Below, piece after piece: positions 24,589 through 34,991 of a stretch of DNA of 62,778 nucleotides (positions are counted from its first letter, which is position 1; every line of letters begins with the position of its first letter). The position numbers were made by a program, and so were the translations under genes. Below the pieces are notes generated by a model. That model did not search any database, was not told the origin of the DNA, and was given only the letters and a program-made list of their open reading frames with translations. Origin of the DNA: Paludibacteraceae bacterium (GTDB lineage: Bacteria > Bacteroidota > Bacteroidia > Bacteroidales > Paludibacteraceae); contig JAFTZQ010000026.1 of NCBI GenBank assembly GCA_017464475.1, positions 1 through 62,778 of the forward strand, given 5' to 3'.

Positions 24589-27500
24589 TTATTTTACTCG
24601 TGCGCCGGTAGCGTTGTAGATTTTGCCGTCGGGATGGATGAGATAGATATGGTCGTTGATAAGCACCTTCTGCACCTTGGTACTTGGTACTTGGTCACTT
24701 GGTACCTTTTCCACGCCTTGTGCGGGATTGAGTTGGATCACATATGGTTCCCACGGCGTGCCGATATGGTTGTCGGAGACGAAGGAGAGGGTCTTGTCTA
24801 TGACTCTCTCTTCACCGTTGATGACGGTACGGAGCTCCATCGGCTGCCCTGCACCGTCGCCGGCAATGACGAGGTAATAGAGGCTGTCGGTATGCGCACG
24901 GACGGCACCGCGGCACTCACCGCCGACATACGCCGCTATCTCGCAGGTATCCACTACTGCCTCGCCGTCCATGAGACGGATTGTCATGGTCATGTTGGAG
25001 GGATAAGCGGTGTACGTTTGAGCGGCAAGCCGCTTGTTTGAAGTGGTTTGAGCACTGCGTGTTTGGCTAAGCTCAGACCAAGCCGGAGCCGCAAGGAGGG
25101 CATGGGGCTGGTAGAGGTCCTCCGGATAGAGGAAGGATTTGGTCGTGCTGTCCGCGCTGAAATAGAGGTATCCGTGACCCGGCTCCAGTGAGAGGAGCGT
25201 GCCTTCCCATCCGTAAGTGCCGTAGATAGACACCGCTGTCTGCGACTTGATCATGTCTCCTTTCTTCGGCTGCGCCCCTGCGAGTGCGACGCCTGCGCTT
25301 TTGGTAGTGAGCGGGGTGTACGGCAGCCAGTTCCAACCGGTCCGGAGGGAGACAGGTATCTCCTCGGGGGCAGGCTGACGGCCCGATACAGAGAGCAGCG
25401 GATCAAGCACCGCGTCCGTCGTCTTGGGGGTGCGCTGGATACGCAGTTTGTACATCCGGTTCACCGCGAGCTTGAGCGGACCGTTGAAGATCGAGCCGGA
25501 ACTCTGGCTGAAGGTATTCTCATCCTTGACGAGCACGTTCCATCCCTTGTATTGCGGCGTGAAGACGAGGTCGCAATACTCGGACGGCGGCTCTACGCCG
25601 AAGGTGATCCAGTTCCAGTTCTCGTGTACCGGGATGAGTTGCTCCACGCGGTCGGACTTGGTCCAGATAGCCGGCGTGTCGAAATTACCAATCATCGTAT
25701 CCTGACGGAAAATCACTTGGTCACTTGGTACTTGGTCACTTGGTAACTTGATATTGGCATCCGTGTAGGCAATACCTCTGGTAGCGTCCCAGATGCGGAA
25801 GGTGAGGGGCCGGTCTTTGTCCGCACCCTCGGTGTCCGAGCCATAGATAATCAAGGTCTCGTACGCTGCCCCGCGTATCTTCTGCGGTGTAGCCACACCG
25901 CGGCACTCGCTGCCGATGAAAGCCGCCACCATGCTCTCGGGGTTCTCCATGAGGATGCCGCCGAGATAGACCTGTCCGATAATGGTCATGGAGTGGTCGT
26001 AGAGGGCGGGGTCAACGGTCCATTCCGGCGTGTTGCCCGATACCTTCATCACGATACGCAGCGGTTCTATAATCCCGTTGTTGCCTTTCAGTCCGATCGT
26101 TACGTCGTAGTTGTTTACCGGCACGAGGGGATTGACCGCAAAGCGGAGGGTCTTTGCTTTGAGCGGCTGGACATCGCTGACAGCTGAAGGCTGATAACTG
26201 ACAGCTTCATTCTCCACCAGCGTCAGCCATGCGGGCATGTTCTCCACCGTGTAGTACTCGATTTGCCCGCCTTTGTTCTCGATGTTTACATCGAAGGTAT
26301 AGTCCTCGCCGTATTTCTTGAAGATATTGACGGAGTCCTTGCCCCATTTGAGCGTATTTTGCTGTACGTAAGCGGTCCACTTGATGGGGTTGGACATGTT
26401 TCCGTTGAGGTCGTGTACCTCCGACATGGTGATATTGAGCGTCGTGCCCTCAATGTCACTGAGCGAGACCTCCGCTTCGGAGAGGTTGATTACCACCTTA
26501 CGCTCGGATGCTACGGGGAGGGCTGTGATGCGTACCTCGGAGGGCGCATTCTTGAGCGGAGGCGTTGCCGTACCGTTGACCGCCATGAACTGTGCAGCCT
26601 CCATCGCGCCCGCATCGGAGCGGGGTGCCATATTCTGCATGGTGAAGCCCTTGGTCTTCACGCCGTTGATGGTGCTGTCTTTCTCAAACGGATAGTACGC
26701 CGCGAGACCGCGCGAATAGACATCCGAGGTGTCGAGCGTGTGGTACATATTGCCCAGCAGCCGCTCCTCGGAGAGCGTCGCGTTCCATACCCTGATTTCG
26801 TCCACGGAAGAAAGGTCGTTCCCCTTGGCTACAGCAAACACCGCCCCTTTGAATACCGGTACATCCGTTTCGGCTATGACGGCGGTACGTTTGCCGTCGA
26901 GATAGAAGGAGGCCGCCTGCCCCCGGACTACATTGAGTGCCAGGTGATGCCAGCCGGTATTGATCTGCGGGAAATCGGCATAAGCAGCTACGGTCTGCGA
27001 TTTCTTACCGTAATCGAGGACGAGGTTATGCAGCGAGTCGAAATGCAGGCAGAGGCTTTGTGTCTCAAAGACGGTGTCGCGTCTGACGTTAGCCGGCGAA
27101 TACCACAACTCAACCGCATAACTGTCGTTCATGCCGGTGTTGATACGCGAGATATCGAATTGCGCCCCCGTGGTGCTATCAATACGCAAGGCGTAGTTGG
27201 TGTTGAGGATATCCCATGAGGCAGGCACCTTGAAATCATGGGTGTGCCGCGCATCGGCTGCAATGGTTCCGTGTCCCTCGTTCATAGGCCAGTAGTTCGT
27301 CAGACCATAGGTATAGGTGTCTTTCGACTCGTACTTCTTAGAGGCGGCATCCATTACATCCCGATAAGTGTTGTAGAGCGCAAGGTTGTGTATATTCGCA
27401 TTAATGGGTCCTAAATAGAGGTAGTTGTCCATCGCATAGTCCGCCACTTGTATATCTGCCTCCTGCACAAGTTCGCCGCTGAAGAGGTAAACGGTGGCCT

Positions 27501-30500
27501 CGTCATACTGCGCAATCATGTTGAAGGTCATGGTGCTCGCTTTGTAGTTCATGGCGAAGAATGTCCATTTATCCTTCGGTACGGAGTTTTGGCTGGTGAA
27601 CTGAGCACCTGCTATTTTGACGATGGCGTGTCCTTCGCCGTCAACGGAGAGCGCAAAACTGCTTCCTCCGGCTCCGTGACGGAGCACCGTTCCTTCTTCG
27701 TGCCGGTTTAACCAGAACTCCATGGAGAAATCCCCGTTGAGGAACACGGGATTGATTGTTTTGGGCTCTGTTCCATAAGGCAGGATTTGATAGGACACCT
27801 CATGGTCGATAGGCCGTCCGTTGAGTTTGGCGGTGACCATGATGTTCTTGTCGCCTACATAGCCGGGGACTATGTCCTCGTTGAACTCCACGGAGAGCTG
27901 TTCGCCTATTCCTAATATACCGCTCGCGGGCGCAGGCGTATATAAGGGGCGGGGTTTGGTCATGTCCTTAATAACCGTCGTCAACTCGCTGAAGACCTGT
28001 ACCTGCTCATGCCCATAGGGCGTCGTGGTGAAGGCACGGAACTCGTATTCGCCCTCGCGATAATTGATATTATCGGACATATCCAAGGTAAAGTGCAGGT
28101 CTCCTGTCGGCGGAAGAAGGTTGAAACTCTTGTCCGTCGAGTCGGCTTGGTTCGTCACCCATGTATGGAGCGTCGTCCATTGCGTGCTTCCGGCGAAGCG
28201 GTATTGGATTCCCACGTTCCTGAGGTTCTTGAAGAGCCGGTTGAACCCGGAGACTTTGAGTTGCAGCGTACCGTTTCCGTTCGTGGGGTCGGTGTTGATG
28301 ACGGGGTTGGTCACACTCAGCTCTACCGGCGAGGAGGACGGCACGAAATGAGCGTTGAGCGTCACCTCGTCGTAGATGGTAGCAGACTGGTATTGGGACT
28401 GGAAGCGAAGCTTGATACCCTCATGGTGGAGGATAGACTGGTCGGACTGGCTGATGGTGATGGTCTTCTTGACCGTCGTTCCTTGATCGGTCCAGATCGT
28501 GCGCCCGTTGATGGGCACGCCGTCCATGAGTATCTGCAAGCCTGTGGTGTCGGTGTTCTCTGCGATAGCTACATCATACCCGAACGGGAAAGCCTGATGG
28601 ACGTCAGACATGTTGGAGCAATAGAGGGTGGCGGTAGCGCTCTGTCCGGCAGGGATGTCCGTCAGCGTGACGGACTTGGCGGGGGCCTCGTTGCCCTTGC
28701 TGATCCGGATATCCGGCTGTTCCATCCTTACTGAACCGTTGCCTAATGGCAGAGGCTTGCCCTCCGGCTTGTAGAAATGGGTCGAGTCCGCCGGCTCATA
28801 GGGGTTGTAGGTCTGTCCGCCGAAGAGAGAGAATATCTTGCTGTTATTGCCGCTCTCCGAATCGTACATGTTCACAGAAATCTCTGTGTCGCGGTTGCCG
28901 TCTTTGAGCACATACTCCCATTCGGTATAGCTCGTCGAGTCATTGCCCGATCCACTGATGCTGCCACCGCCTACCAAGTGCTGGGTATTGGTTTGAAAAC
29001 CTACATCGATGTAATTTTTGATCCGCCAATTGTTTTTCCAACCAATTACCGCAAGAACCGAATAGTCGGTCAGTTGTTGGTCTATAGAAGTGGTGTCGTG
29101 GCGGAAAGTGAAAGTGCGGGAAGAACCGCCGTCTATAGAATAGTTCTGCGGGGATTTGTTGCCGTCCATGGCTTTGATTTTCGCCTCCTCGTTCTTCCGG
29201 ATGCAGTTTTCCCACGCCTTAATCTGGTTGTTGCACCATCGTACGCTGTCTATCTCTGTTTTCTCCGGATACAGTAGTGTATCCTGAGGACGGACGAACA
29301 CATAGGTGCCTGAGTCTCCATAATGTTCATAGCTTGGATCAAACCATGTGATGCACTTGACATGCTGGCCGGTGTTCACATAGTTGCGTGCCTCCTGCTC
29401 CGTTGCCACTTGCGTCAAGTATTGCCTGCGCTGGTCCTTCCATTTAGGTATCATGACGGTCTCCAGGTCATACTGCGTATAGGCGAATACCGTGTTGATG
29501 GTAGCGCCGGTTGCCAGCGCGTCTTCCAGCACGATGCGGTAACGACCGGTCTGTACGTCCTTCTTAACACACACCTTGCGGCATTTGCCGATGAGGATAT
29601 TGTTCGATGTGCCGACATACACGTCTCCTTGGGCGCCCACATATGGGGTCCCCTTGTCGCTGGTAGAGATAGATTCGACCGTAGTGGTTTGGAAGATAGA
29701 GTCCTGCTTGTGCGTATATTTCCAATTGGCTTTTATCCCGCCGGTGAGCGTGGTAATTATATTGGATGAATTGATCAGTGCGACTCCTATTCCGACTGCC
29801 GTGGCTACTTCCGTTCCGGCGAACCAGTCCGAAACCACCGAATGGTCACCGGAGCGCTGGTAGGTGTAGTATTTGCTGACGGTTTTTACCGTACCTTTCT
29901 TCAGCGTCGTCTTGGATTGCGCCCCATACGGGTCACGCAGGATGAACTGTATGTGATCCGGTCCCTTGGTGACGAAGTTGTTGCCTGTGGTGAGGTTGCC
30001 CAGCACGATGGTAGTCATGCGGAACGGCTCATAGGTACGGTCGTCGCGTTTGAGCGTGATATTGAACTGCCGGGTGAAAGGACTGGTTATATTTGGCGCA
30101 CCTACTGTCCACCGCAGCGTCGCACAGCCATTTTTGTCCAGCGTGACGAGGTCATGTTGCAACTGATAAATCTCGCCCGGCTGGTAGCGCGTAGAGTCCT
30201 CCGGCACTTTGTAAATAACGCCCTGTTCTGCACTCATCTCGTTACCTATGGTCAGGTCCTGGCCATTCAGGTTCACCGTGTCCGTCACAGGTTTCTCGCC
30301 GTCGTAATTGGTATATGCCTCATAGCCGTGGAGTTCGTATTCCACTCCGCCTAACATCTGGTAAACCGGGTACTCGAACATATATTGTACCGCTCCGCTA
30401 CTGTCCGCTGTATAGACACCTCGGAGGGTATCGGTGTGCTCTTCGTCGATAGGCACGATGAGTGAATCTAAACCGAAAGCACCTACAGGATGCCCTTTCT

Positions 30501-33500
30501 CCCGGATGTCCACTATCGGCTTCGAGTAATGGGTAAAGACCTTCTTGGTGTGGTATTTGTAACTGCTCGTCAGCGTGTCGCCGTGCTCTGTGACATACAG
30601 GAGGGAGTCGGTCGATTCCTGCTTGGCATTCGTCAGATCAACCTCCGGCAGCGAGGTGAACTCTATATTGTCGTCGTTTTTGCTTATATCAACGCTCTTT
30701 ATCACATATTTGAGCGGCGGCAACTTGGCGGAGAACTCGCCCGTCGCGCTGTCCGTAGTGATATAGATATATTTGGTTTTCTCCGTCTCTCCCGAACCGG
30801 TCCATGCGTGGCTCTTGATAGCTGCCGTGTCGCTCTCGAAATAACGGTCGGTAGTTGCCGGTGTCATATGGTCCTCTTCCGAGCAGTTGAAGGAGAACGA
30901 AGGGTTGTTGAGACGAAGAGTGATTTTCGCCACACCGATGTTGTTCTTTGACTTGGCGAAGCCCACAGGAATGGAGTCGTTGTACTTCGCTCCGGCTACG
31001 CGGCCGACGAAGTTCACCAATGTCGAGTCAATGAAATCGTGCTGCACGCGGTCCACAAAGTTATACGTGCCCTCTATCGGGAACCGCCCGCCGTCAATAA
31101 ACTCATGCCCCATCAGTCGCGCTTCCACATAGTGCTCGCCGACAGGAACGCTGATGGAATAGCGCCCCTCCGCATCGGTCTTTTGCACTTCGCCGTTAGC
31201 GGTAACTACGATTCCGTCAATAAACAGTTGGATACCTTCAACCGGTATATTCGTACCTGCATAATAGATATGTCCCGTCATGGGGAACGAACTGACATCC
31301 TCAAAATCGATATTGTTCGCCGTCAGGCTCGTCGGGCTGATGAAAAGCGAGCGGGTGTTGGGGTTGAACCGGTGAATACCCTTTTCCGGCACGATCGTGT
31401 AGCCCGAACCGCTGCCCTTGAACGGAATACCGCGGATGAGGTACTCTCCCTTTTCGTTGGTCACCGCGTAGCGGGAGAGCTGAGCCTCCGCAGGCACGAT
31501 CGTGGAAGAGGTTACGTTATTGCCTACCGTGGCGTGCCGTCCGTTGGGCTGGTCGCTGGCGTAGGAGGCATCGAAAGCGTACCGCTCCAAGCCCTCGTCG
31601 AGCGGCCAATAGAGCGCAAGCCCCTTCTCACGGCCGTTCAGCACGCGGTCGAAATAACCGGCTTTCTCCGCGTCCGTCAGCACATGGTCCCACACACGCA
31701 CCTCGGCGAAGTAACCCTTGAAAGCTTGGGCTTCAGCAATGCCCTGCATACCGCCCAGAGAGAAAGGAGCGGACAATTCTTGACTTGAGACAGCAAGGGT
31801 CTTTACCTCGCTGCTGTCCACCTGTATGCTCAGTTGGTTGCCTTGCTTGGTCAGCGTCAGCAAGGAATACTTGCCGGCGGGGATGGTCACGCCGGTGGAC
31901 GTGATGATACACTCATGATTGACAGGAGTGTATGTACTTGTCCAACTGCCGTTACCGGTATAGGTGTATGATTTTTGTTGCAGAATAGCTTTCCCGCCGT
32001 TCTGGTAGTTTGCGCCATCCCAATAAACAGTTCCTCCGATAGTAATTGCTCCACAGGAGGCAGCATGTGATTCGCCCAAAAGACATTCCTCTTCATGCTT
32101 GACTTCCACACGGCTGACGGTGTTCTCAATAGTGACTGTACCGCCTCGCACACTGCTGCCAGGTCCGATGGCATTTCCAAATATTCCATTACCTTCTGCA
32201 TATATGTCGCCTCCTGTAATGGTGATATCTCCTCCGTTGCAGGAGAATCCTCCTCCTATACCGGTGAAACCTCCGATAGTACGGATGGTTCCGCCCTCTA
32301 TGACTATATTACCATAACTGAGGGCTTCCTTGCCATTCTTAGCTCCGCCGCCGATACCACTGCCCATACCGTTACTTTTGGCTTCCAGCGAACCCATACC
32401 TTTGATGGTAAGCGTCTTGCCTTCCGGCACATGGATTGCGGGATTGAGTTTACCGAAACAGGTGACGGTATTCTCACCCTCCAAAATCAAGGTAGCATCT
32501 CCCAGACAGTTGATGCCCGGCCAATTGTACTGCTCGTCTTCAGTTCCTTCGATAGTGACATTCTGGAGTACAACCGTAGCGCCGTCGGCAATAGAAATCT
32601 TGTAGTTCTCTTCCAAAGCCCCGGTAAGAATGTAAAAGTTCTGCGCTGTGTAGTCACCGGTGAGCTCTGAGAGATCTATCGTAGGATTGTATCTCCGCAG
32701 TTCGAGTTGATAACCGTTGGTTGTGGAGGGACCCATTGTAATCATTTCTTCCATTCCCGGTATATTCGCCAGTACTGCGTCTGCGCTCAGTCCTGCATCG
32801 GGGCGGACGAAGAACTGCACGGTATAATCCTTGTCGCTGCCGAAGACCTTTGCCAACTCCGCCGAGTCCGCTTTCCAGACTATACCTTCCGACACGCCGT
32901 TCACGTATTGCGAACTGCCCGTGACGGTATTGTCGTCCCCTGTATCGGAGGGGCGGAGCCACATACGTGCATCCGGCACGGCGGTTCCCGTTCCGTATTT
33001 GACGAGTCCGGAGAGCGTTCCCCGCGACTGGCAGAAACCCACGTCATAAAGCGTGCTCTGAAGCGCAAGGGTGCTTGCCGTGTCCATCTGGTACACCTCT
33101 ACACGGTACTCGTAGTAATAGCCCGGCTGGACGGTGTTGTCTTGGTAGGTATAGGTGGCATTCGTGCCACTAATACTCTCTACCGGTTTGAAATCCTCTG
33201 TGGAGTTGACATACCGGCGTGAGATGATATAGGTGCTGTTGTCGGTTCCTACTTGTCTGGTCGTCCAGTTGAGAGAGACGGTGCCGGAATGGGTGCCTTT
33301 GGAGGCGGTGAAAGTCTGTAGCGTTGTGCCTGCTAACAAGCCGGCTCGCACGGTTGCACTCTCGAAGCGGTAGCCGCCCGCCAGATCCAACCGCACTTTG
33401 TATTCGTATTTGACCGAGGAATTAGGCAGGTCGCTGTCTTCAAACGTAGCCCGGTACCCCGCAGCCGGATTAGCATCCGCGCTGATGTCACTTCGGTATT

Positions 33501-34947
33501 CCGTCCATGCGTCGTTAGCGTTCTTCCTGCGCATGATCTTGAAATTGACGGTAGCGTCGGTCACCGGCACTCGGCTGTACTGCCATGTGAAAACAACCTT
33601 GTTCTTAATGGTCGTGTCCTGCTGTAAGTCGTGGATTGTGACGGAAGGAGCCGTGGTCACTACCGCCGAGGTGGAAGAGCCGATTTTGGCGAGCAGAGCG
33701 TCCGAGGGGTTGTTGAGACTGCTCTCATCGACACCATTGCCGATATAGTCGGTGGGGACATTGACCACCATATACTTATAATAGGTGCCGATATCCGCCC
33801 CGTCGTCGGTAAAACCGAGTGCGCCGCCGCGGGTGCTTTTCAGACTGCCGCGCTGACTCCACGACGAGCCGGATTTCTTATTGCCGGTGCTGTCCGTTTC
33901 CATTCGATAGATATATGGCGTTACGGCTAAATAATTGGAGCCGGAGGGTGTGGTCCATGTCATTGCCGTCTGGTGGTCAAACTGGCGGTAGTCGGTCGTG
34001 ATAGCGCCCGGAGCAGGGATGACGGGGAAAGCGTTCTCCTTCGTATCTGTCCTCGTCTGTACATTGAACCAGTTGTCGGGATCCTTCACACCATGGGTGG
34101 CAGTCACCCTCACATCGATACGCGCCGTATTGCCTACGCTGTCCGGGATAGCGCAGTTCTCGGTCTTCTCGGAAGAACCCGCTTCGTAACTCTTGCTGAC
34201 GATAGCGGTAGTTCCGTCCTGTTTATGGAACGTATAACGCACGTCGTATGTACACTGGCGCATACGTATCCCTTCGAGTTTGCTGTCGATGTCATTCGGC
34301 AGTTGGGGTACGGTGAAAGTCATTTGGTCGATGCCCGTCCGCTCCACCTTGTATGATTTCCAGTCGAAGTCGCTCAGACCGAGTTGCGTGCTCGTCCCCA
34401 CGCTCGAAGCAAGGGTCATATTGTACCAGGAGTCGTTGGAGTGCTTGAAATGGAAATAGATTTTCCAGTTACCTCCCGCCATCTCCGCGGAGTAGTAGAG
34501 GTCGATCTTCGCGGTCATATAGTGCTTGTCACTACCCCATTTCCGGAGCGTGAATGTCTGCTCGTTCGCAGTCAGTTCACCCCAGCCGTACACTTCATTG
34601 GTAAACCATGCCTTGGCGTTCGGCATCACTAACTTGGCTTTCACTTCGGCGTCGTCTTTGTCATCGTCGCCTTCGTTGATGTACTTGAGCGTCAGCAGGT
34701 CAATGCTCTTACTGCCGTTGGTTGCAATGAGGGTTCCCTCCTGACAGTAAGTGTTCCTGTAGTCAAGGTCGGCAAGGAAAACCTCCAGATAGAGGTGGTC
34801 GGTGTAATGAGTCGCCGAGTACTTGTCCTCGTTCAGCACCCAGTCACTTGCCATTACGGCGTTCGTTCCCGCTACAAGCAACAGTAGCATAGCAGCCACC
34901 CGCATGGTGTAAGTAATCAGTCTTCCGACTGCCGATTTAGTCTTCAT
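24589..34947 (-). CDS. Giant secreted LamG/Fn3-type surface protein (3452 residues)
   Basis: Signal peptide in the first ~33 residues (AAMLLLLVAGTNAVMA). Visible parts in order: fibronectin-III-like strands (~150-700), a split LamG/concanavalin fold (~690-750 and ~1016-1110, FAEVRVWDHVLTDAE) with a glycine-rich parallel beta-helix nested in it (~752-1015, GIGGGA, GGTIRTIGG), carboxypeptidase-regulatory-like domains (~1240-1330, ITVEG-type, TDAEGRYSISVPVG), Ig-like repeats, a second LamG pair (~2480-2780, LAALYYPF / VDEIRVWNATLSEE), and a sorting-like tail (KVLINDHIYLIHPDGKIYN...GARVK). Three mini-repeats are in frame (PSDQVPSDQV; SYQPSAVSDV; KVPSDQVPST). It probably works as a surface adhesin or scaffold with the lipoprotein encoded just upstream. 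Confidence 0.85.
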   Translation of the reverse strand: MKTKSAVGRLITYTMRVAAMLLLLVAGTNAVMASDWVLNEDKYSATHYTDHLYLEVFLADLDYRNTYCQEGTLIATNGSKSIDLLTLKYINEGDDDKDDAEVKAKLVMPNAKAWFTNEVYGWGELTANEQTFTLRKWGSDKHYMTAKIDLYYSAEMAGGNWKIYFHFKHSNDSWYNMTLASSVGTSTQLGLSDFDWKSYKVERTGIDQMTFTVPQLPNDIDSKLEGIRMRQCTYDVRYTFHKQDGTTAIVSKSYEAGSSEKTENCAIPDSVGNTARIDVRVTATHGVKDPDNWFNVQTRTDTKENAFPVIPAPGAITTDYRQFDHQTAMTWTTPSGSNYLAVTPYIYRMETDSTGNKKSGSSWSQRGSLKSTRGGALGFTDDGADIGTYYKYMVVNVPTDYIGNGVDESSLNNPSDALLAKIGSSTSAVVTTAPSVTIHDLQQDTTIKNKVVFTWQYSRVPVTDATVNFKIMRRKNANDAWTEYRSDISADANPAAGYRATFEDSDLPNSSVKYEYKVRLDLAGGYRFESATVRAGLLAGTTLQTFTASKGTHSGTVSLNWTTRQVGTDNSTYIISRRYVNSTEDFKPVESISGTNATYTYQDNTVQPGYYYEYRVEVYQMDTASTLALQSTLYDVGFCQSRGTLSGLVKYGTGTAVPDARMWLRPSDTGDDNTVTGSSQYVNGVSEGIVWKADSAELAKVFGSDKDYTVQFFVRPDAGLSADAVLANIPGMEEMITMGPSTTNGYQLELRRYNPTIDLSELTGDYTAQNFYILTGALEENYKISIADGATVVLQNVTIEGTEDEQYNWPGINCLGDATLILEGENTVTCFGKLNPAIHVPEGKTLTIKGMGSLEAKSNGMGSGIGGGAKNGKEALSYGNIVIEGGTIRTIGGFTGIGGGFSCNGGDITITGGDIYAEGNGIFGNAIGPGSSVRGGTVTIENTVSRVEVKHEEECLLGESHAASCGAITIGGTVYWDGANYQNGGKAILQQKSYTYTGNGSWTSTYTPVNHECIITSTGVTIPAGKYSLLTLTKQGNQLSIQVDSSEVKTLAVSSQELSAPFSLGGMQGIAEAQAFKGYFAEVRVWDHVLTDAEKAGYFDRVLNGREKGLALYWPLDEGLERYAFDASYASDQPNGRHATVGNNVTSSTIVPAEAQLSRYAVTNEKGEYLIRGIPFKGSGSGYTIVPEKGIHRFNPNTRSLFISPTSLTANNIDFEDVSSFPMTGHIYYAGTNIPVEGIQLFIDGIVVTANGEVQKTDAEGRYSISVPVGEHYVEARLMGHEFIDGGRFPIEGTYNFVDRVQHDFIDSTLVNFVGRVAGAKYNDSIPVGFAKSKNNIGVAKITLRLNNPSFSFNCSEEDHMTPATTDRYFESDTAAIKSHAWTGSGETEKTKYIYITTDSATGEFSAKLPPLKYVIKSVDISKNDDNIEFTSLPEVDLTNAKQESTDSLLYVTEHGDTLTSSYKYHTKKVFTHYSKPIVDIREKGHPVGAFGLDSLIVPIDEEHTDTLRGVYTADSSGAVQYMFEYPVYQMLGGVEYELHGYEAYTNYDGEKPVTDTVNLNGQDLTIGNEMSAEQGVIYKVPEDSTRYQPGEIYQLQHDLVTLDKNGCATLRWTVGAPNITSPFTRQFNITLKRDDRTYEPFRMTTIVLGNLTTGNNFVTKGPDHIQFILRDPYGAQSKTTLKKGTVKTVSKYYTYQRSGDHSVVSDWFAGTEVATAVGIGVALINSSNIITTLTGGIKANWKYTHKQDSIFQTTTVESISTSDKGTPYVGAQGDVYVGTSNNILIGKCRKVCVKKDVQTGRYRIVLEDALATGATINTVFAYTQYDLETVMIPKWKDQRRQYLTQVATEQEARNYVNTGQHVKCITWFDPSYEHYGDSGTYVFVRPQDTLLYPEKTEIDSVRWCNNQIKAWENCIRKNEEAKIKAMDGNKSPQNYSIDGGSSRTFTFRHDTTSIDQQLTDYSVLAVIGWKNNWRIKNYIDVGFQTNTQHLVGGGSISGSGNDSTSYTEWEYVLKDGNRDTEISVNMYDSESGNNSKIFSLFGGQTYNPYEPADSTHFYKPEGKPLPLGNGSVRMEQPDIRISKGNEAPAKSVTLTDIPAGQSATATLYCSNMSDVHQAFPFGYDVAIAENTDTTGLQILMDGVPINGRTIWTDQGTTVKKTITISQSDQSILHHEGIKLRFQSQYQSATIYDEVTLNAHFVPSSSPVELSVTNPVINTDPTNGNGTLQLKVSGFNRLFKNLRNVGIQYRFAGSTQWTTLHTWVTNQADSTDKSFNLLPPTGDLHFTLDMSDNINYREGEYEFRAFTTTPYGHEQVQVFSELTTVIKDMTKPRPLYTPAPASGILGIGEQLSVEFNEDIVPGYVGDKNIMVTAKLNGRPIDHEVSYQILPYGTEPKTINPVFLNGDFSMEFWLNRHEEGTVLRHGAGGSSFALSVDGEGHAIVKIAGAQFTSQNSVPKDKWTFFAMNYKASTMTFNMIAQYDEATVYLFSGELVQEADIQVADYAMDNYLYLGPINANIHNLALYNTYRDVMDAASKKYESKDTYTYGLTNYWPMNEGHGTIAADARHTHDFKVPASWDILNTNYALRIDSTTGAQFDISRINTGMNDSYAVELWYSPANVRRDTVFETQSLCLHFDSLHNLVLDYGKKSQTVAAYADFPQINTGWHHLALNVVRGQAASFYLDGKRTAVIAETDVPVFKGAVFAVAKGNDLSSVDEIRVWNATLSEERLLGNMYHTLDTSDVYSRGLAAYYPFEKDSTINGVKTKGFTMQNMAPRSDAGAMEAAQFMAVNGTATPPLKNAPSEVRITALPVASERKVVINLSEAEVSLSDIEGTTLNITMSEVHDLNGNMSNPIKWTAYVQQNTLKWGKDSVNIFKKYGEDYTFDVNIENKGGQIEYYTVENMPAWLTLVENEAVSYQPSAVSDVQPLKAKTLRFAVNPLVPVNNYDVTIGLKGNNGIIEPLRIVMKVSGNTPEWTVDPALYDHSMTIIGQVYLGGILMENPESMVAAFIGSECRGVATPQKIRGAAYETLIIYGSDTEGADKDRPLTFRIWDATRGIAYTDANIKLPSDQVPSDQVIFRQDTMIGNFDTPAIWTKSDRVEQLIPVHENWNWITFGVEPPSEYCDLVFTPQYKGWNVLVKDENTFSQSSGSIFNGPLKLAVNRMYKLRIQRTPKTTDAVLDPLLSVSGRQPAPEEIPVSLRTGWNWLPYTPLTTKSAGVALAGAQPKKGDMIKSQTAVSIYGTYGWEGTLLSLEPGHGYLYFSADSTTKSFLYPEDLYQPHALLAAPAWSELSQTRSAQTTSNKRLAAQTYTAYPSNMTMTIRLMDGEAVVDTCEIAAYVGGECRGAVRAHTDSLYYLVIAGDGAGQPMELRTVINGEERVIDKTLSFVSDNHIGTPWEPYVIQLNPAQGVEKVPSDQVPSTKVQKVLINDHIYLIHPDGKIYNATGARVK
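24676..24716. repeat. TTGGTAC/TTGGTCAC tandem repeat in giant gene 3' end
   Basis: Units of CTTGGTAC / TTGGTCAC, in frame, encoding KVPSDQVPST just before the C-terminal sorting motif. Same family as 25711, 44569, 58257 and 60774. Confidence 0.85.
25711..25748. repeat. TTGGTCAC tandem repeat in giant gene
   Basis: Four units of CACTTGGT(A/C)A/CTTGGTAC in frame, encoding LPSDQVPSDQV inside the C-terminal third of the surface protein. Confidence 0.85.
26173..26208. repeat. CAGCTGA/CTGATAACTGA mini-repeat in giant gene
   Basis: Degenerate units of CTGACAGCTGAAGGCTGATAA type, encoding SYQPSAVSDV. Same family as repeats at 1508, 1635, 43667, 45527 and 46752. Confidence 0.75.
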
Positions 34948-34991
34948 ACGTATTATCGCTTTTGTTTAATTCTCTATTATATTGCCGTTTT

